Assembly: GCA_017744915.1 (NCBI GenBank)
Contig: JAGIAH010000002.1
Span: 248,001 to 312,000, forward strand
Direction: 5' to 3'
DNA from: Agrobacterium tumefaciens
GTDB lineage: Bacteria > Pseudomonadota > Alphaproteobacteria > Rhizobiales > Rhizobiaceae
DNA: 64,000 nt
How positions within the stretch are numbered: position 1 is the first letter of the stretch; each line of letters starts with the position of its first letter. Made by a program: the position numbers and the translations under genes. The notes below the pieces were generated by a model that had not been told where the DNA came from, made no database searches, and worked only from the letters and a program-made list of their open reading frames with translations. Of the stretch, positions 49,473 through 57,751 are shown in pieces.

Positions 49473-50552
49473 ATGACCGTGATACCAAACCTCAATATCG
49501 TGCCCTTCGTCAGTGTCGATCATATGATGAAGCTCGTGCTTAAGGTGGGGATCGATACGTTCCTGCGCGAGCTCGCCGATGTGGTTGAGGAGGATTTCCG
49601 CCGCTGGCAAAGCTTCGACAAGACCCCGCGCATCGCCTCGCATTCGAAGGAGGGGGTCATCGAGCTGATGCCGACCAGTGACGGCACGCTTTACGGCTTC
49701 AAATATGTCAACGGCCATCCGAAGAACATGAAGGAAGGCCGCCAGACCGTGACGGCCTTCGGTGTGCTTTCCGATGTCGGCAATGGTTACCCGCTGCTTT
49801 TGACCGAAATGACGATCCTGACGGCGCTGCGCACCGCCGCCACCTCCGCCGTCGCGGCGAAATATCTTGCCCGCCAGAATTCCCGCTCCATGGCCATCAT
49901 CGGCAATGGCGCGCAGAGTGAATTCCAGGCCCGCGCCTTCAAGGCCATTCTCGGCATCGATACGCTGCGGCTTTTCGATATCGACCGTTCCGCCAGTGAA
50001 AAATGCGCCCGCAATCTCGCCGGGCAGGGTTTCGCCATCAAGATCTGCGGCTCTGCCGAAGAGGCGGTCGAAGGGGCGGATATCATCACCACCGTCACCG
50101 CCGACAAGCAATATGCGACGATCCTGACCGACAACATGGTTGGTCCCGGCATTCATATCAACGCCGTCGGCGGCGATTGCCCCGGCAAGACGGAGCTGCA
50201 CCGGGACATTCTGCTGCGGTCGGATATTTTCGTGGAGTATCCGCCGCAGACGCGCATAGAGGGCGAAATCCAGCAATTGCCGGCGGATTATCCGGTCACC
50301 GAGCTCTGGCAGGTCATTGCCGGTGAAAAGGAAGGGCGGGCGGGCGACAGGCAGATCACGCTGTTCGACAGCGTCGGTTTTGCGACCGAGGATTTTTCGG
50401 CGCTGCGTTATGTGCGCTCGAAACTGGCTGCCACCGGGCTTTATACCGAGCTGGATCTCTTGGCCGATCCGGATGAACCGCGCGATCTTTTCGGCATGTT
50501 GCTACGCTGTGAGGCGGCTCTCGTCCAAACTGGCGATCGCCAGCAGGCCTAA
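49473..50552 (+). CDS. ocd: Ornithine cyclodeaminase
   Basis: A 359-residue protein of the ocd/mu-crystallin family. Substrate-binding FKYVNGHPKNMKEGRQTV, TALRTAATSAVA and the NAD-binding IIGNGAQSEFQARAF are visible; VGGDCPGKTELH carries the catalytic Asp. The enzyme converts ornithine to proline and ammonia with bound NAD. The length matches Agrobacterium Ocd (about 354). It starts at the ATG at 49473 (an overlapping GTG precedes it). Its stop overlaps the end of a convergent DMT gene by 4 bases. Confidence 0.95.
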   Translation: MTVIPNLNIVPFVSVDHMMKLVLKVGIDTFLRELADVVEEDFRRWQSFDKTPRIASHSKEGVIELMPTSDGTLYGFKYVNGHPKNMKEGRQTVTAFGVLSDVGNGYPLLLTEMTILTALRTAATSAVAAKYLARQNSRSMAIIGNGAQSEFQARAFKAILGIDTLRLFDIDRSASEKCARNLAGQGFAIKICGSAEEAVEGADIITTVTADKQYATILTDNMVGPGIHINAVGGDCPGKTELHRDILLRSDIFVEYPPQTRIEGEIQQLPADYPVTELWQVIAGEKEGRAGDRQITLFDSVGFATEDFSALRYVRSKLAATGLYTELDLLADPDEPRDLFGMLLRCEAALVQTGDRQQA

Positions 50553-51433
50553 TCCGCTTCCCGGCGGTTCCTTCGGGCAACCACATGCTCCCGCCAGATG
50601 GTGAAGAGGCCGGCGGCGATGACGATGGCCGCACCGATCACCATGTTGGAGGTTACGATCTCGCCATAGATGGTGACGCCGATAATGGAGACGAGCACCA
50701 GCTGGTAATAGGAAAAGGGCTGCACGGAGGCAGCGTCGGCCAGTTCAAACGCCTTTATCAGGCAATAATGGCCGCTCATGCCGGTAACGCACAGCGCCAG
50801 CATCCATCCCCAGTCCTGGGGAGCGAGGTTGACCCAATAAAACGGGCCGACCAGCGTCAGCGCCGCTGCGCCGGCGACGCCGGTGTAGAAGAAGCTGGTC
50901 ATGGCTGAATCGCTCTTGCTGCCCAGCCGGGTCAGGACGCTATAGAGCGCAAGCATGAAGGCGGCCACGAAGGTGATGATCAGCTTGTTGTCAAAACCTT
51001 CGCCATCCGGCTTGAGGATGACGAGAACGCCGATGAAGCCGACGAAAATGGCGCACCAGCGCCGCCAGCCTACATGTTCTCCCAACAAAGGCATGGATAG
51101 TGCCGCAACGATCAGCGGTGCGGAAGCGAGGATGGAATGGCTATGCGCCAGCCCGACCACGGCGAAGGAGAAGATCGAAAAAACGATCTGCACGGCAAGC
51201 AGCACGCCGCGGCTGATCTGCAGCCAGGGACGGTTGGCCATGACGGCGCCCCGGATGCCGCCGGCGGACCTTGCAGCCATCAGAAGAACGAAGACGGCGA
51301 AGGCCCAGTATCGCAGCATGGCGACGAAGACAGGTGGATAGGCAGTGCCCAGATGTTTCGATATGCCATCCTGCGCCGCAAAGATCGTGAAGGCGACAAG
51401 CGCATAAAGAAAACCGGTCTTGGCTGATGGCAT
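50549..51433 (-). CDS. DMT-superfamily (EamA) transporter
   Basis: 294 residues from the ATG at 51433, with ten predicted helices as two EamA repeats: the first begins TGFLYALVAFTIFAAQDGIS, the second lies around VLTRLGSKSDSAMTSFFYTG. RhaT/YdcZ-type DMT proteins export amino acids or metabolites; the neighbourhood suggests amino-acid related cargo but that is inference. It is convergent with ocd, overlapping by 4 bases. Confidence 0.88.
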   Translation of the reverse strand: MPSAKTGFLYALVAFTIFAAQDGISKHLGTAYPPVFVAMLRYWAFAVFVLLMAARSAGGIRGAVMANRPWLQISRGVLLAVQIVFSIFSFAVVGLAHSHSILASAPLIVAALSMPLLGEHVGWRRWCAIFVGFIGVLVILKPDGEGFDNKLIITFVAAFMLALYSVLTRLGSKSDSAMTSFFYTGVAGAAALTLVGPFYWVNLAPQDWGWMLALCVTGMSGHYCLIKAFELADAASVQPFSYYQLVLVSIIGVTIYGEIVTSNMVIGAAIVIAAGLFTIWREHVVARRNRREAD

Positions 51434-51640
51434 TAGAAAACCGCTATCCGGCAATTGCCGGCAAAAGAGGGTCGGGCAGGAATGGGGCAGATAGCAGCCA
51501 TATGCTATGCTGCACCTTGTCAGACAACCATATTTTCCGAATAGCTGCCATGCAAGTCCGGAAGCTGCCTTTTAGAAAGGCAGATTAGCGAATAGGTGGC
51601 TGATGCCGCGCGGGCAAGATGGGCGCGATGTTGACTTTTC

Positions 51641-51755
51641 CATCATACCGGCCTTGAGCCGGTATCCAGTCAGCCCAAGTCTTTGGGCTGAAAAGGACTC
51701 TTCCCGCCGCGCGAGAGCCGCGTCGGCTGGATTCCGGCTCAAGGCCGCAATGACG
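51641..51755. repeat. Palindromic intergenic repeat element
   Basis: The left arm (51641-51675, core GGCCTTGAGCCGGTATCCAG) is the imperfect reverse complement of the right arm (51722-51755, core CTGGATTCCGGCTCAAGGCC). The 46-base centre contains a smaller AGCCCAAGTCTTTGGGCT hairpin. Elements of this form, ending in CTCAAGGCCG(C/G)(A/T)ATGA, are dispersed in intergenic DNA of many alphaproteobacteria. The element is non-coding and fills most of the 381-base gap between two minus-strand genes. Confidence 0.7.
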
Positions 51756-51760
51756 GATAT

Positions 51761-51789
51761 TTTGTCCCGCGAAATCCCCGCGGGACAAA
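51761..51789 (-). terminator. Hairpin downstream of idhA
   Basis: TTTGTCCCGCG (51761-51771) pairs with CGCGGGACAAA (51779-51789) around a 7-base loop, 26 bases beyond the idhA stop on the minus strand. The minus-strand follow-on is weakly T-containing. It directly abuts the palindromic repeat. Confidence 0.6.
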
Positions 51790-51814
51790 TCCGAGGGTGA
51801 CGATGAGAGCGACC

Positions 51815-52807
51815 TCAGCCGATCGTCACTGACGTCTTGGACGTCGCGGATTTCAGCGCGGCATCGGCGAGTTTCAGTGCGATCAGCCCGTCCTTGATGG
51901 AGGGCGAAGGCGCGACATTGTTTTCGATGCTGTCGATGAAGGCGGTGATTTCCGCCGCATAGGCCGCCGTGTAACGCGTCATGAAGAAATCATGCAGCGG
52001 CGGGCGGGTATAACCTTCCGCATTGGCGATCTCGATGGAAACCGGGCGCTGGTTTTCGGCCGCTGCCGAACCCTTTGAACCATGCACTTCGATGCGTTGG
52101 TCGTAACCATAGGTCGCGCGGCGCGAATTCGAGATGATGGCCTGCCTGCCGCTCTTCGTCGTCAGGATGATGCTGGCGCTGTCGAAATCACCGAGCTTGC
52201 CGATCTCCGGATTGACGAGAACCGAACCGGTGGCGAACACGCTTTCCACTTCCTCGCCGAGCAGGAAGCGGGCCATGTCGAAATCATGAATGGTCATGTC
52301 GCGGAAAATACCGCCGGAGACCTTGATATATTCGGCCGGCGGCGGGCCGGGGTCGCGGCTGGTGATGGTCACCATTTCCACCTTGCCGATGCGGTCATCT
52401 TCGATGGCCTTGTGAACGGCCTGGAAATGCGGATCGAAACGGCGGTTGAAACCGAGCATCACCTTCGCGCCGGTTTCTTCAACCACCTTGGCGCAGGCTT
52501 CCGCACGGGCGACATCGAGATCGACCGGCTTTTCGCAGAAAATCGCCTTGCCAGCGCGGGCGAAACGTTCGATCAGGTCGGCATGGGTGTTGGTCGGCGT
52601 GCAGATGATGACGGCATCGATCGTCTTGTCGGCCAGAACCTCGTCGATCGTGCTTACCTTGCACTGTGCTTCGCGGGCGATGGCTTCCGCAGCACCGGCC
52701 ATGGCGTCGACAACGGCCACCAGCTTCGCACGGCTGTCGGTGGTGATCGCCTTGGCGTGGACCTTGCCGATCCGTCCAGCGCCGAGCAGTGCCAATTTCG
52801 TAACCAT
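51815..52807 (-). CDS. idhA: Inositol 2-dehydrogenase
   Basis: A 330-residue Gfo/Idh/MocA oxidoreductase. The NAD-binding GAGRIGKVHAKAI, the catalytic CEKPVDLD with its Lys, and MTIHDFDMARF match inositol 2-dehydrogenases (IolG/IdhA) throughout. The enzyme oxidises myo-inositol to 2-keto-inositol, the first step of inositol catabolism. It stands alone here, without iolB/C/D/E neighbours, as is often the case for idhA in rhizobia. Its upstream region has a GGAA-N6-TTCC site. GGAGGAAAG precedes the ATG. Confidence 0.93.
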   Translation of the reverse strand: MVTKLALLGAGRIGKVHAKAITTDSRAKLVAVVDAMAGAAEAIAREAQCKVSTIDEVLADKTIDAVIICTPTNTHADLIERFARAGKAIFCEKPVDLDVARAEACAKVVEETGAKVMLGFNRRFDPHFQAVHKAIEDDRIGKVEMVTITSRDPGPPPAEYIKVSGGIFRDMTIHDFDMARFLLGEEVESVFATGSVLVNPEIGKLGDFDSASIILTTKSGRQAIISNSRRATYGYDQRIEVHGSKGSAAAENQRPVSIEIANAEGYTRPPLHDFFMTRYTAAYAAEITAFIDSIENNVAPSPSIKDGLIALKLADAALKSATSKTSVTIG

Positions 52808-52881
52808 CTTTCCTCCGGTTTCTCACACCCGTCCCTCACTCCCGGAGGGACAGAATATGAATGCAAGCAATGTTTCGATAT

Positions 52882-52895
52882 GGAATATATGTTCC
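52882..52895. promoter_or_regulatory. Candidate IolR operator upstream of idhA
   Basis: GGAATATATGTTCC fits GGAA-N6-TTCC, the palindromic consensus described for IolR in Sinorhizobium meliloti upstream of inositol-catabolism genes. It lies 75 bases upstream of the idhA start codon; flanking bases extend the dyad (TGGAA...TTCCA). Confidence 0.75.
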
Positions 52896-53045
52896 ATTTT
52901 GCTAGATCGACATCGCAGATGTGTCAAGCGTTTTGACGGGGGAGGGAACGGCGGAAATGAAGTCGCCAGAGATCGAAATCGCGGCCCCCCACCGCCACCG
53001 TAAGGGTAGCGGCGGGAACTGGGGAGAATGGCGCCGACGACCGGT

Positions 53046-54290
53046 TCAGTGGGATATCACGGCCATATCCGGCGGAAACGCGTAAACCTCGACCGGGGTT
53101 TCAAGGCCGCGCAGCAGCCATTGGCCCAGATTTTCCAGCTTTTCCTGATAACCGGCCATACGAACGAATTCTTCGGAGAAAAGCACGTTGCGCCCGGTCT
53201 CCTTGGTCAGCGTTTCAAGCCGGGAGGCAATGTTGACGGCGGGGCCGATGACGGTGAAATCGAGGCGGGTTTTCGAGCCGATATTGCCATACATGACATC
53301 GCCGACATGCACGCCAATGCCGTAACCCAGGGGATCATGACCCTTACGGCAATTGATTTCATTAAGGGCGACGAGACTTTTTTGTGCGCTGGCGATGGCT
53401 TTCAGCAGGTTTTCGCAGGCATTGGGATCACTGAGCGGGAAAATCGCCAACAGTCCGTCGCCCATGAATTTCAGGATTTCCCCGCCAAATTCCTCGATGG
53501 GGTCACACATGGCATCGAAATAACCGTTCAGAAGCTCGATCACATCGTCACGCGGCCAGAGGTCGGAAATATGGGTGAAATTGCGCAGGTCGCAGATCAG
53601 GATCGCCGCACCCACCGTTATGCCGCTGCCGCGTGTCGTGGCGCCGTTGAGGATTTTCTCGCCCGCATGCGGCCCCACATAGGTCTCCAGCAGGGTGCGC
53701 GTCATGCGGTTTTTCAGGCGTATTTCGCTGACAAGCGCCAGCGCCGGAAGCAGGTTTTTCAGGGCGAGGATTTCGCTGTCGGAAAAACCGCCGGGCCGGT
53801 CACTGGAGAATGTTGCGACATGGCGCTTGCCGAAGGTGTGTTCGATCGGCCAAGCGCAATATTCCGTCAGCCCCTCGGCCCGCAGATCTTCGTAGATCGA
53901 ATAGCGGGATTCGTCGATTTCATCGACGTTCAGCCGGTGGCGGACTTCGGTGGCGCCCTGATGAATCTCGTTGATGGGGCTGTTCAGATATTCGGGCGTA
54001 TTTTCAGACCCGTAGCCATAGGTGGCGATTTCGGCGGCGGACATGCCGGCTTTCCACAGAATGCGCGCGCCAAGCCATTGCGGATGGCGAATGCGGAAAG
54101 CGAGAACGCCCCGCGCCACGGAAATCCCGCTTGCCCGCAGCCTGCTGCAAAGCTCGACGAATATTTCGTCGATAAAGCGCTCATCCTTGGTGCCGGTAAT
54201 GAGCCAGTCGAGAATTTCCGATTTTTCCGCTGGCCACAATTCATCCAATGCTGAAGAAACCCGTTCTTCGGTGTTAAGACTAAGTGTCAT
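53046..54290 (-). CDS. Class III adenylate/guanylate cyclase
   Basis: A 414-residue protein. The N-terminal half (about 1-220) includes PEYLNSPINEIHQGATEVRH and resembles an adenylate-cyclase-associated GAF-like sensory module, soluble. The C-terminal class III catalytic domain shows the metal-binding Asp in ILICDLRNFT and the second Asp in KFMGDGLLAIF, with a transition-state-type end TVIGPAVNIASRL. It should make cAMP or cGMP. The start at 54290 is inferred; the ribosome site is weak. It runs opposite no regulator; a small HTH gene lies upstream. Confidence 0.92.
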   Translation of the reverse strand: MTLSLNTEERVSSALDELWPAEKSEILDWLITGTKDERFIDEIFVELCSRLRASGISVARGVLAFRIRHPQWLGARILWKAGMSAAEIATYGYGSENTPEYLNSPINEIHQGATEVRHRLNVDEIDESRYSIYEDLRAEGLTEYCAWPIEHTFGKRHVATFSSDRPGGFSDSEILALKNLLPALALVSEIRLKNRMTRTLLETYVGPHAGEKILNGATTRGSGITVGAAILICDLRNFTHISDLWPRDDVIELLNGYFDAMCDPIEEFGGEILKFMGDGLLAIFPLSDPNACENLLKAIASAQKSLVALNEINCRKGHDPLGYGIGVHVGDVMYGNIGSKTRLDFTVIGPAVNIASRLETLTKETGRNVLFSEEFVRMAGYQEKLENLGQWLLRGLETPVEVYAFPPDMAVISH

Positions 54291-54528
54291 GGCAGGATTC
54301 CGGAGGTTGTTGCTGCTCTCGCACGGGCGGGGCACATGCCGAACGGCCAGATCTGGCCGAACATGGTCGCTCGCCAATCCCATGTGGTGCCGGATAACGA
54401 AAATGTTAAGGGAGCGACGCGGAAAATGTTCCGGAAGAGCCTGGCGGCATCAAGCTACGCGCGCCGCCCGGATGTTCGTGTGAACATCGTTTCCGGCGGC
54501 GCTGGGTTTTGGTGATCGCTGGGAAGGA

Positions 54529-54759
54529 TCAGATAACGGTTTCGACAGGAATATGGAGTGCTGCGGCAACGCGCCTGATGCGCAGCGGATCGCTGTCTGT
54601 GCCGTCTTCCAGGGCGCGAATTTCGCTGGTGGTCAGGCCGCAGGTCACGGCAAGCTGTTCGATTGTATAGCCGGCGAGATTGCGCGCCGTCAGAACCTTT
54701 TTGGCAAAAGGAGCATCGGTTTCGTGATCGGAATCGGGTTGTGAAATTGAAATTGTCAT
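54529..54759 (-). CDS. Small helix-turn-helix protein (XRE-like)
   Basis: 76 residues starting MTISISQPDSDHETDAPFAK, with a single helix-turn-helix (YTIEQLAVTCGLTTSEIRAL, then a short third helix ending LHIPVETVI). AGGGAG precedes the ATG at 54759. The 238-base gap to the cyclase gene and 224 bases to the next gene show no clear feature. Likely a DNA-binding regulator; its target is unknown. Confidence 0.75.
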   Translation of the reverse strand: MTISISQPDSDHETDAPFAKKVLTARNLAGYTIEQLAVTCGLTTSEIRALEDGTDSDPLRIRRVAAALHIPVETVI

Positions 54760-54983
54760 TGTGCATCTCCCTGATGGTGGACACTTAAATGCGGGCGGCA
54801 AGGAAAGGTTGCCGGAGCCGAATGCGACCGCGTTGCCGGAGAAGAAAATCAGTGTTGCAACGCAGCGAGAACATAGCCGCTTCGTCGACCTACGCAATAG
54901 TTAAATTTTGTTAAGTTTCGTGATCGCCACATTGCCGCGCCATTCTTTCCGGGTTTTCGCAGGTTCCGGCAGGGCGGCTTGCG

Positions 54984-56096
54984 CTACAGCATACCCCAGG
55001 CGCGAAAGCGGCCGCGACCCGTAACTTCCCGCAATTCCAGCTGGTTGGCGAGCCCGATCGCCCCCTGCGGTGTGGTGCCGAGTTCCTTGACGATCATTGC
55101 CGCCGAGACCACCGGCCGGGAGACGACGAGCTCCACCAGCTCGGGCAGGCGGGAGGAGGAACGGCGGCCGGCCAGCTTGCGCATCATGCGGTCGCGCGCG
55201 TGGGTCAGCCTGTCATGTTCCCTCATGCTGGCCTGTGCGGCTTCGTAAAAGCTGTCCAGAAGGGCTGAGAGGCGCTGCATCTGGTTTCTGGCGTGCCGGC
55301 GTTCCCGAGGGACCGCGCGAAGACCGGCGCTGAGTGCCGGCAGATGATCGGGCGTGACGGCGCCGTCGCGCAGAAAGGCAGAGGCCAGCAACCGGCCGAG
55401 CCAGGGGCTGCGCTGCAACACCTCGATCATGTTCCAGGCGTCGAGCAGAATGGCGGTGCGCAGGATCGGCGGCAGTTCCTCCGTGCGGGCGTGCACGTCC
55501 CACCATTCTTTCAGCCGTTCGTCCTCGTCCCAGTCGGGCTCGTTGATGATCGCATGGCTTTCCTCCCTGTGCATCGTCGGAAGCGCGTTGCCGGTGGTAA
55601 TGGCATTAAGGGTTGCGGAACTGCGCGCCAGAAGCGCGTCCAGCTCGGAAAAAGCCCCATCCAGCGCGGTTTCGCCGTCCGCATCGGCGTCTTCGTCGCC
55701 AGAATGGTCCACGTTTTTTTCGGGAGGCGTCGCCTCCTCGACGGCAAGTGTGGTCTTTCCCCGCAGCCTGGAAAGGCCGGGCGCCGTGAAGGCCCAGCCG
55801 GCCGCATTGGAAAAGATCAGCCGTCGAGACCTGAGAATCCGGTGTGCCGCCGTCATTTCATGGCTTGGCGCCCGCACATCCATATGGGCGTCGTGCAGCA
55901 CCAGATCCTCCATATGGACGAGTTCGCCATCGACCCACATGGAGGAAATGGCATCGGTGAAATCCTGCCTTTCGATGAAACCATGTTTCATCGGCGACCG
56001 GCTTATCCGCTCGTCCAGCCGCGCCAGAGCTTCCCCCGCGCGGGCGGCGGCAATGAGGAGCTTTTCGATTTGGACGTCCGATATATCGTAAATCAT
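54984..56096 (-). CDS. RHE_PE00001-family protein (DUF1612 plus helix-turn-helix)
   Basis: A 370-residue protein matching the rhizobial RHE_PE00001 family: a Fic-N-like first part (GEALARLDERISRSPMKHGF), the DUF1612 region with SAGLRAVPRERRHARNQMQR, and a C-terminal winged-helix-like part (SAAMIVKELGTTPQGAIGLA, NQLELREVTGRGRFRAWG). Members are found mostly on rhizobial plasmids and chromids. A regulatory or DNA-binding role is suggested by the tail, with no proven function. A 282-base gap with a palindrome separates it from an MHS permease. Confidence 0.8.
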   Translation of the reverse strand: MIYDISDVQIEKLLIAAARAGEALARLDERISRSPMKHGFIERQDFTDAISSMWVDGELVHMEDLVLHDAHMDVRAPSHEMTAAHRILRSRRLIFSNAAGWAFTAPGLSRLRGKTTLAVEEATPPEKNVDHSGDEDADADGETALDGAFSELDALLARSSATLNAITTGNALPTMHREESHAIINEPDWDEDERLKEWWDVHARTEELPPILRTAILLDAWNMIEVLQRSPWLGRLLASAFLRDGAVTPDHLPALSAGLRAVPRERRHARNQMQRLSALLDSFYEAAQASMREHDRLTHARDRMMRKLAGRRSSSRLPELVELVVSRPVVSAAMIVKELGTTPQGAIGLANQLELREVTGRGRFRAWGML

Positions 56097-56249
56097 TGAT
56101 ATTTTTTAGTTTGAGCGCTGGTTTCTTACAAGGCAGATTGCGGCCGCCCGCCTTTGCTTTCGCCGGTTCTACCCAAAAATCATGCACAAAGGGCGACGGA
56201 CGATGGCTGGCGCGCAAAGGTAATTTGGCTGCCATTACGATGCCAGCCG

Positions 56250-56290
56250 CCATGCTGCATTGCGGCATAAGCTTGCGCATTGCAGCATGG
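56250..56290. promoter_or_regulatory. 41-bp imperfect palindrome upstream of the MHS permease gene
   Basis: CCATGCTGCA (56250-56259) matches TGCAGCATGG (56281-56290) perfectly, and the interior (TGCGGCATAAGCTTGCGCA) continues the symmetry imperfectly around AAGCTT. It is 89 bases before the likely permease start and 153 bases from the start of the RHE_PE00001 gene, so it could regulate either. Confidence 0.5.
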
Positions 56291-56378
56291 CGGGTATATA
56301 CCCCCACCAAGAGCGACAAATTATCACACCTTCCGTTCGCCCTTCCATCTCCAGACGAAGATGAATTGGAGTCTACCC

Positions 56379-57692
56379 GTGAATATTATGGCAAATGGTC
56401 CCGCCACCGCGCCGGATCAGAAAACCCGTTTGAAATCGATTATCGGCGGCTCGGCGGGCAACCTCGTCGAATGGTACGACTGGTATGTCTATTCGGCCTT
56501 CACCCTTTATTTCGCGCCTGTCTTCTTTCCCTCCGGAAACCAGACCGCCGAACTGCTGAGCGCGGCCGCCGTCTTTGCCGTCGGATTTCTGATGCGGCCC
56601 ATCGGGGCCTGGTTCATGGGCACCTATGCCGACCGCAAGGGCCGCAAGGCCGGCCTCACACTCTCCGTCACGCTGATGTGTCTTGGTTCGCTTTTGATCG
56701 CGATTACGCCCGGCCATGAGACGATCGGCATTGCAGCACCTGCCATCCTGGTTTTCGCCCGGCTTCTGCAGGGGATCAGCGTCGGCGGCGAATATGGCGC
56801 CAGCGCCACTTACCTCAGCGAAATGGCCGGCAAGAGCCGCCGCGGCTTCTTCTCCAGCTTCCAATATGTGACGCTGATTTCCGGCCAGCTGCTGGCGCTG
56901 GCGGTGCTTCTCATCCTGCAACGGGCTTTGACGCCGGAACAGCTCGGCTCCTGGGGCTGGCGCATTCCCTTCTTCATCGGCGGCATTCTGGCGATTGCGG
57001 TGTTTTACATCCGCCGCGGCCTTGCCGAAACGCAATCCTTCGAAAACGCCAAGGCCGGTGAGGCGCACAAGCCGAAATCCAGCGGATGGGCGCTGTTCAA
57101 GCACTATCCGCGGGAGGCGCTGATGGTCATGGCGCTGACGTCCGGCGGCACGCTCGCCTTTTACGCCTATACGACCTATCTGCAGAAATTCCTCGTCAAC
57201 ACGTCGGGTTTCAGCAAGGAAAGTGCCACGGAAATCACCACGGCGGCGCTCTTCGTCTTCATGTTGTGCCAGCCACTTGCCGGCGCGCTGTCGGACAAGG
57301 TCGGTCGCAAGCCGTTGATGGTCGGTTTCGGCATTCTCGGCACGCTGTTCACCTATGTGATCTTCACCACGCTTTCGACGACGACCGATCCGATCATGGC
57401 TTTCGCCCTCGTGCTGGTCGGCCTGCTGATCGTTACCGGTTACACTTCCATCAATGCAGTGGTGAAGGCGGAAATGTTCCCCGCCCATATCCGCGCGCTC
57501 GGTGTGGCGCTGCCCTATGCGCTGGCGAACACCATATTCGGCGGAACGGCGGAATTCGTGGCTCTGAAATTCAAGCAGATCGGCCATGAAAACTGGTTCT
57601 TCTGGTATGTGACGATCATGATCGCGCTGTCGCTGGTGGTTTATGTGAAGATGCGCGATACGCGCGATCACAGCCATATCCACGAGGATTGA
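56379..57692 (+). CDS. MFS metabolite:H+ symporter, KgtP-like
   Basis: A 437-residue transporter of the MHS family. Sequence elements include GNLVEWYDWYVYSAFTLYF, GAWFMGTYADRKGRKAGLTL (MFS motif A), RLLQGISVGGEYGASATYLS and a final AEMFPAHIRALGVALPYAL. KgtP-type members import alpha-ketoglutarate and other dicarboxylates. A GTG start at 56379 with GGAG 7 bases upstream is preferred; ATG at 56361 and 56388 are alternatives. A terminator follows. Confidence 0.9.
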   Translation: MNIMANGPATAPDQKTRLKSIIGGSAGNLVEWYDWYVYSAFTLYFAPVFFPSGNQTAELLSAAAVFAVGFLMRPIGAWFMGTYADRKGRKAGLTLSVTLMCLGSLLIAITPGHETIGIAAPAILVFARLLQGISVGGEYGASATYLSEMAGKSRRGFFSSFQYVTLISGQLLALAVLLILQRALTPEQLGSWGWRIPFFIGGILAIAVFYIRRGLAETQSFENAKAGEAHKPKSSGWALFKHYPREALMVMALTSGGTLAFYAYTTYLQKFLVNTSGFSKESATEITTAALFVFMLCQPLAGALSDKVGRKPLMVGFGILGTLFTYVIFTTLSTTTDPIMAFALVLVGLLIVTGYTSINAVVKAEMFPAHIRALGVALPYALANTIFGGTAEFVALKFKQIGHENWFFWYVTIMIALSLVVYVKMRDTRDHSHIHED

Positions 57693-57708
57693 GCCCATAA
57701 CGCAATGA

Positions 57709-57751
57709 GCAAAGCCCGCCGGGAAAGCCCGTTGGCGCGGGCTTTGCGTTT
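57709..57751 (+). terminator. Intrinsic terminator after the MHS permease gene
   Basis: GCAAAGCCCGC (57709-57719) pairs with GCGGGCTTTGC (57737-57747), followed by GTTTT. It lies between convergent genes and ends right at the pmrB-like stop, so it may serve both directions. Confidence 0.82.

Noticed and set aside
48510-50276. 588-codon minus-strand frame across arcA-ocd
   Set aside because: Both arginase and ocd have complete catalytic motifs on the plus strand; the opposite frame has none.
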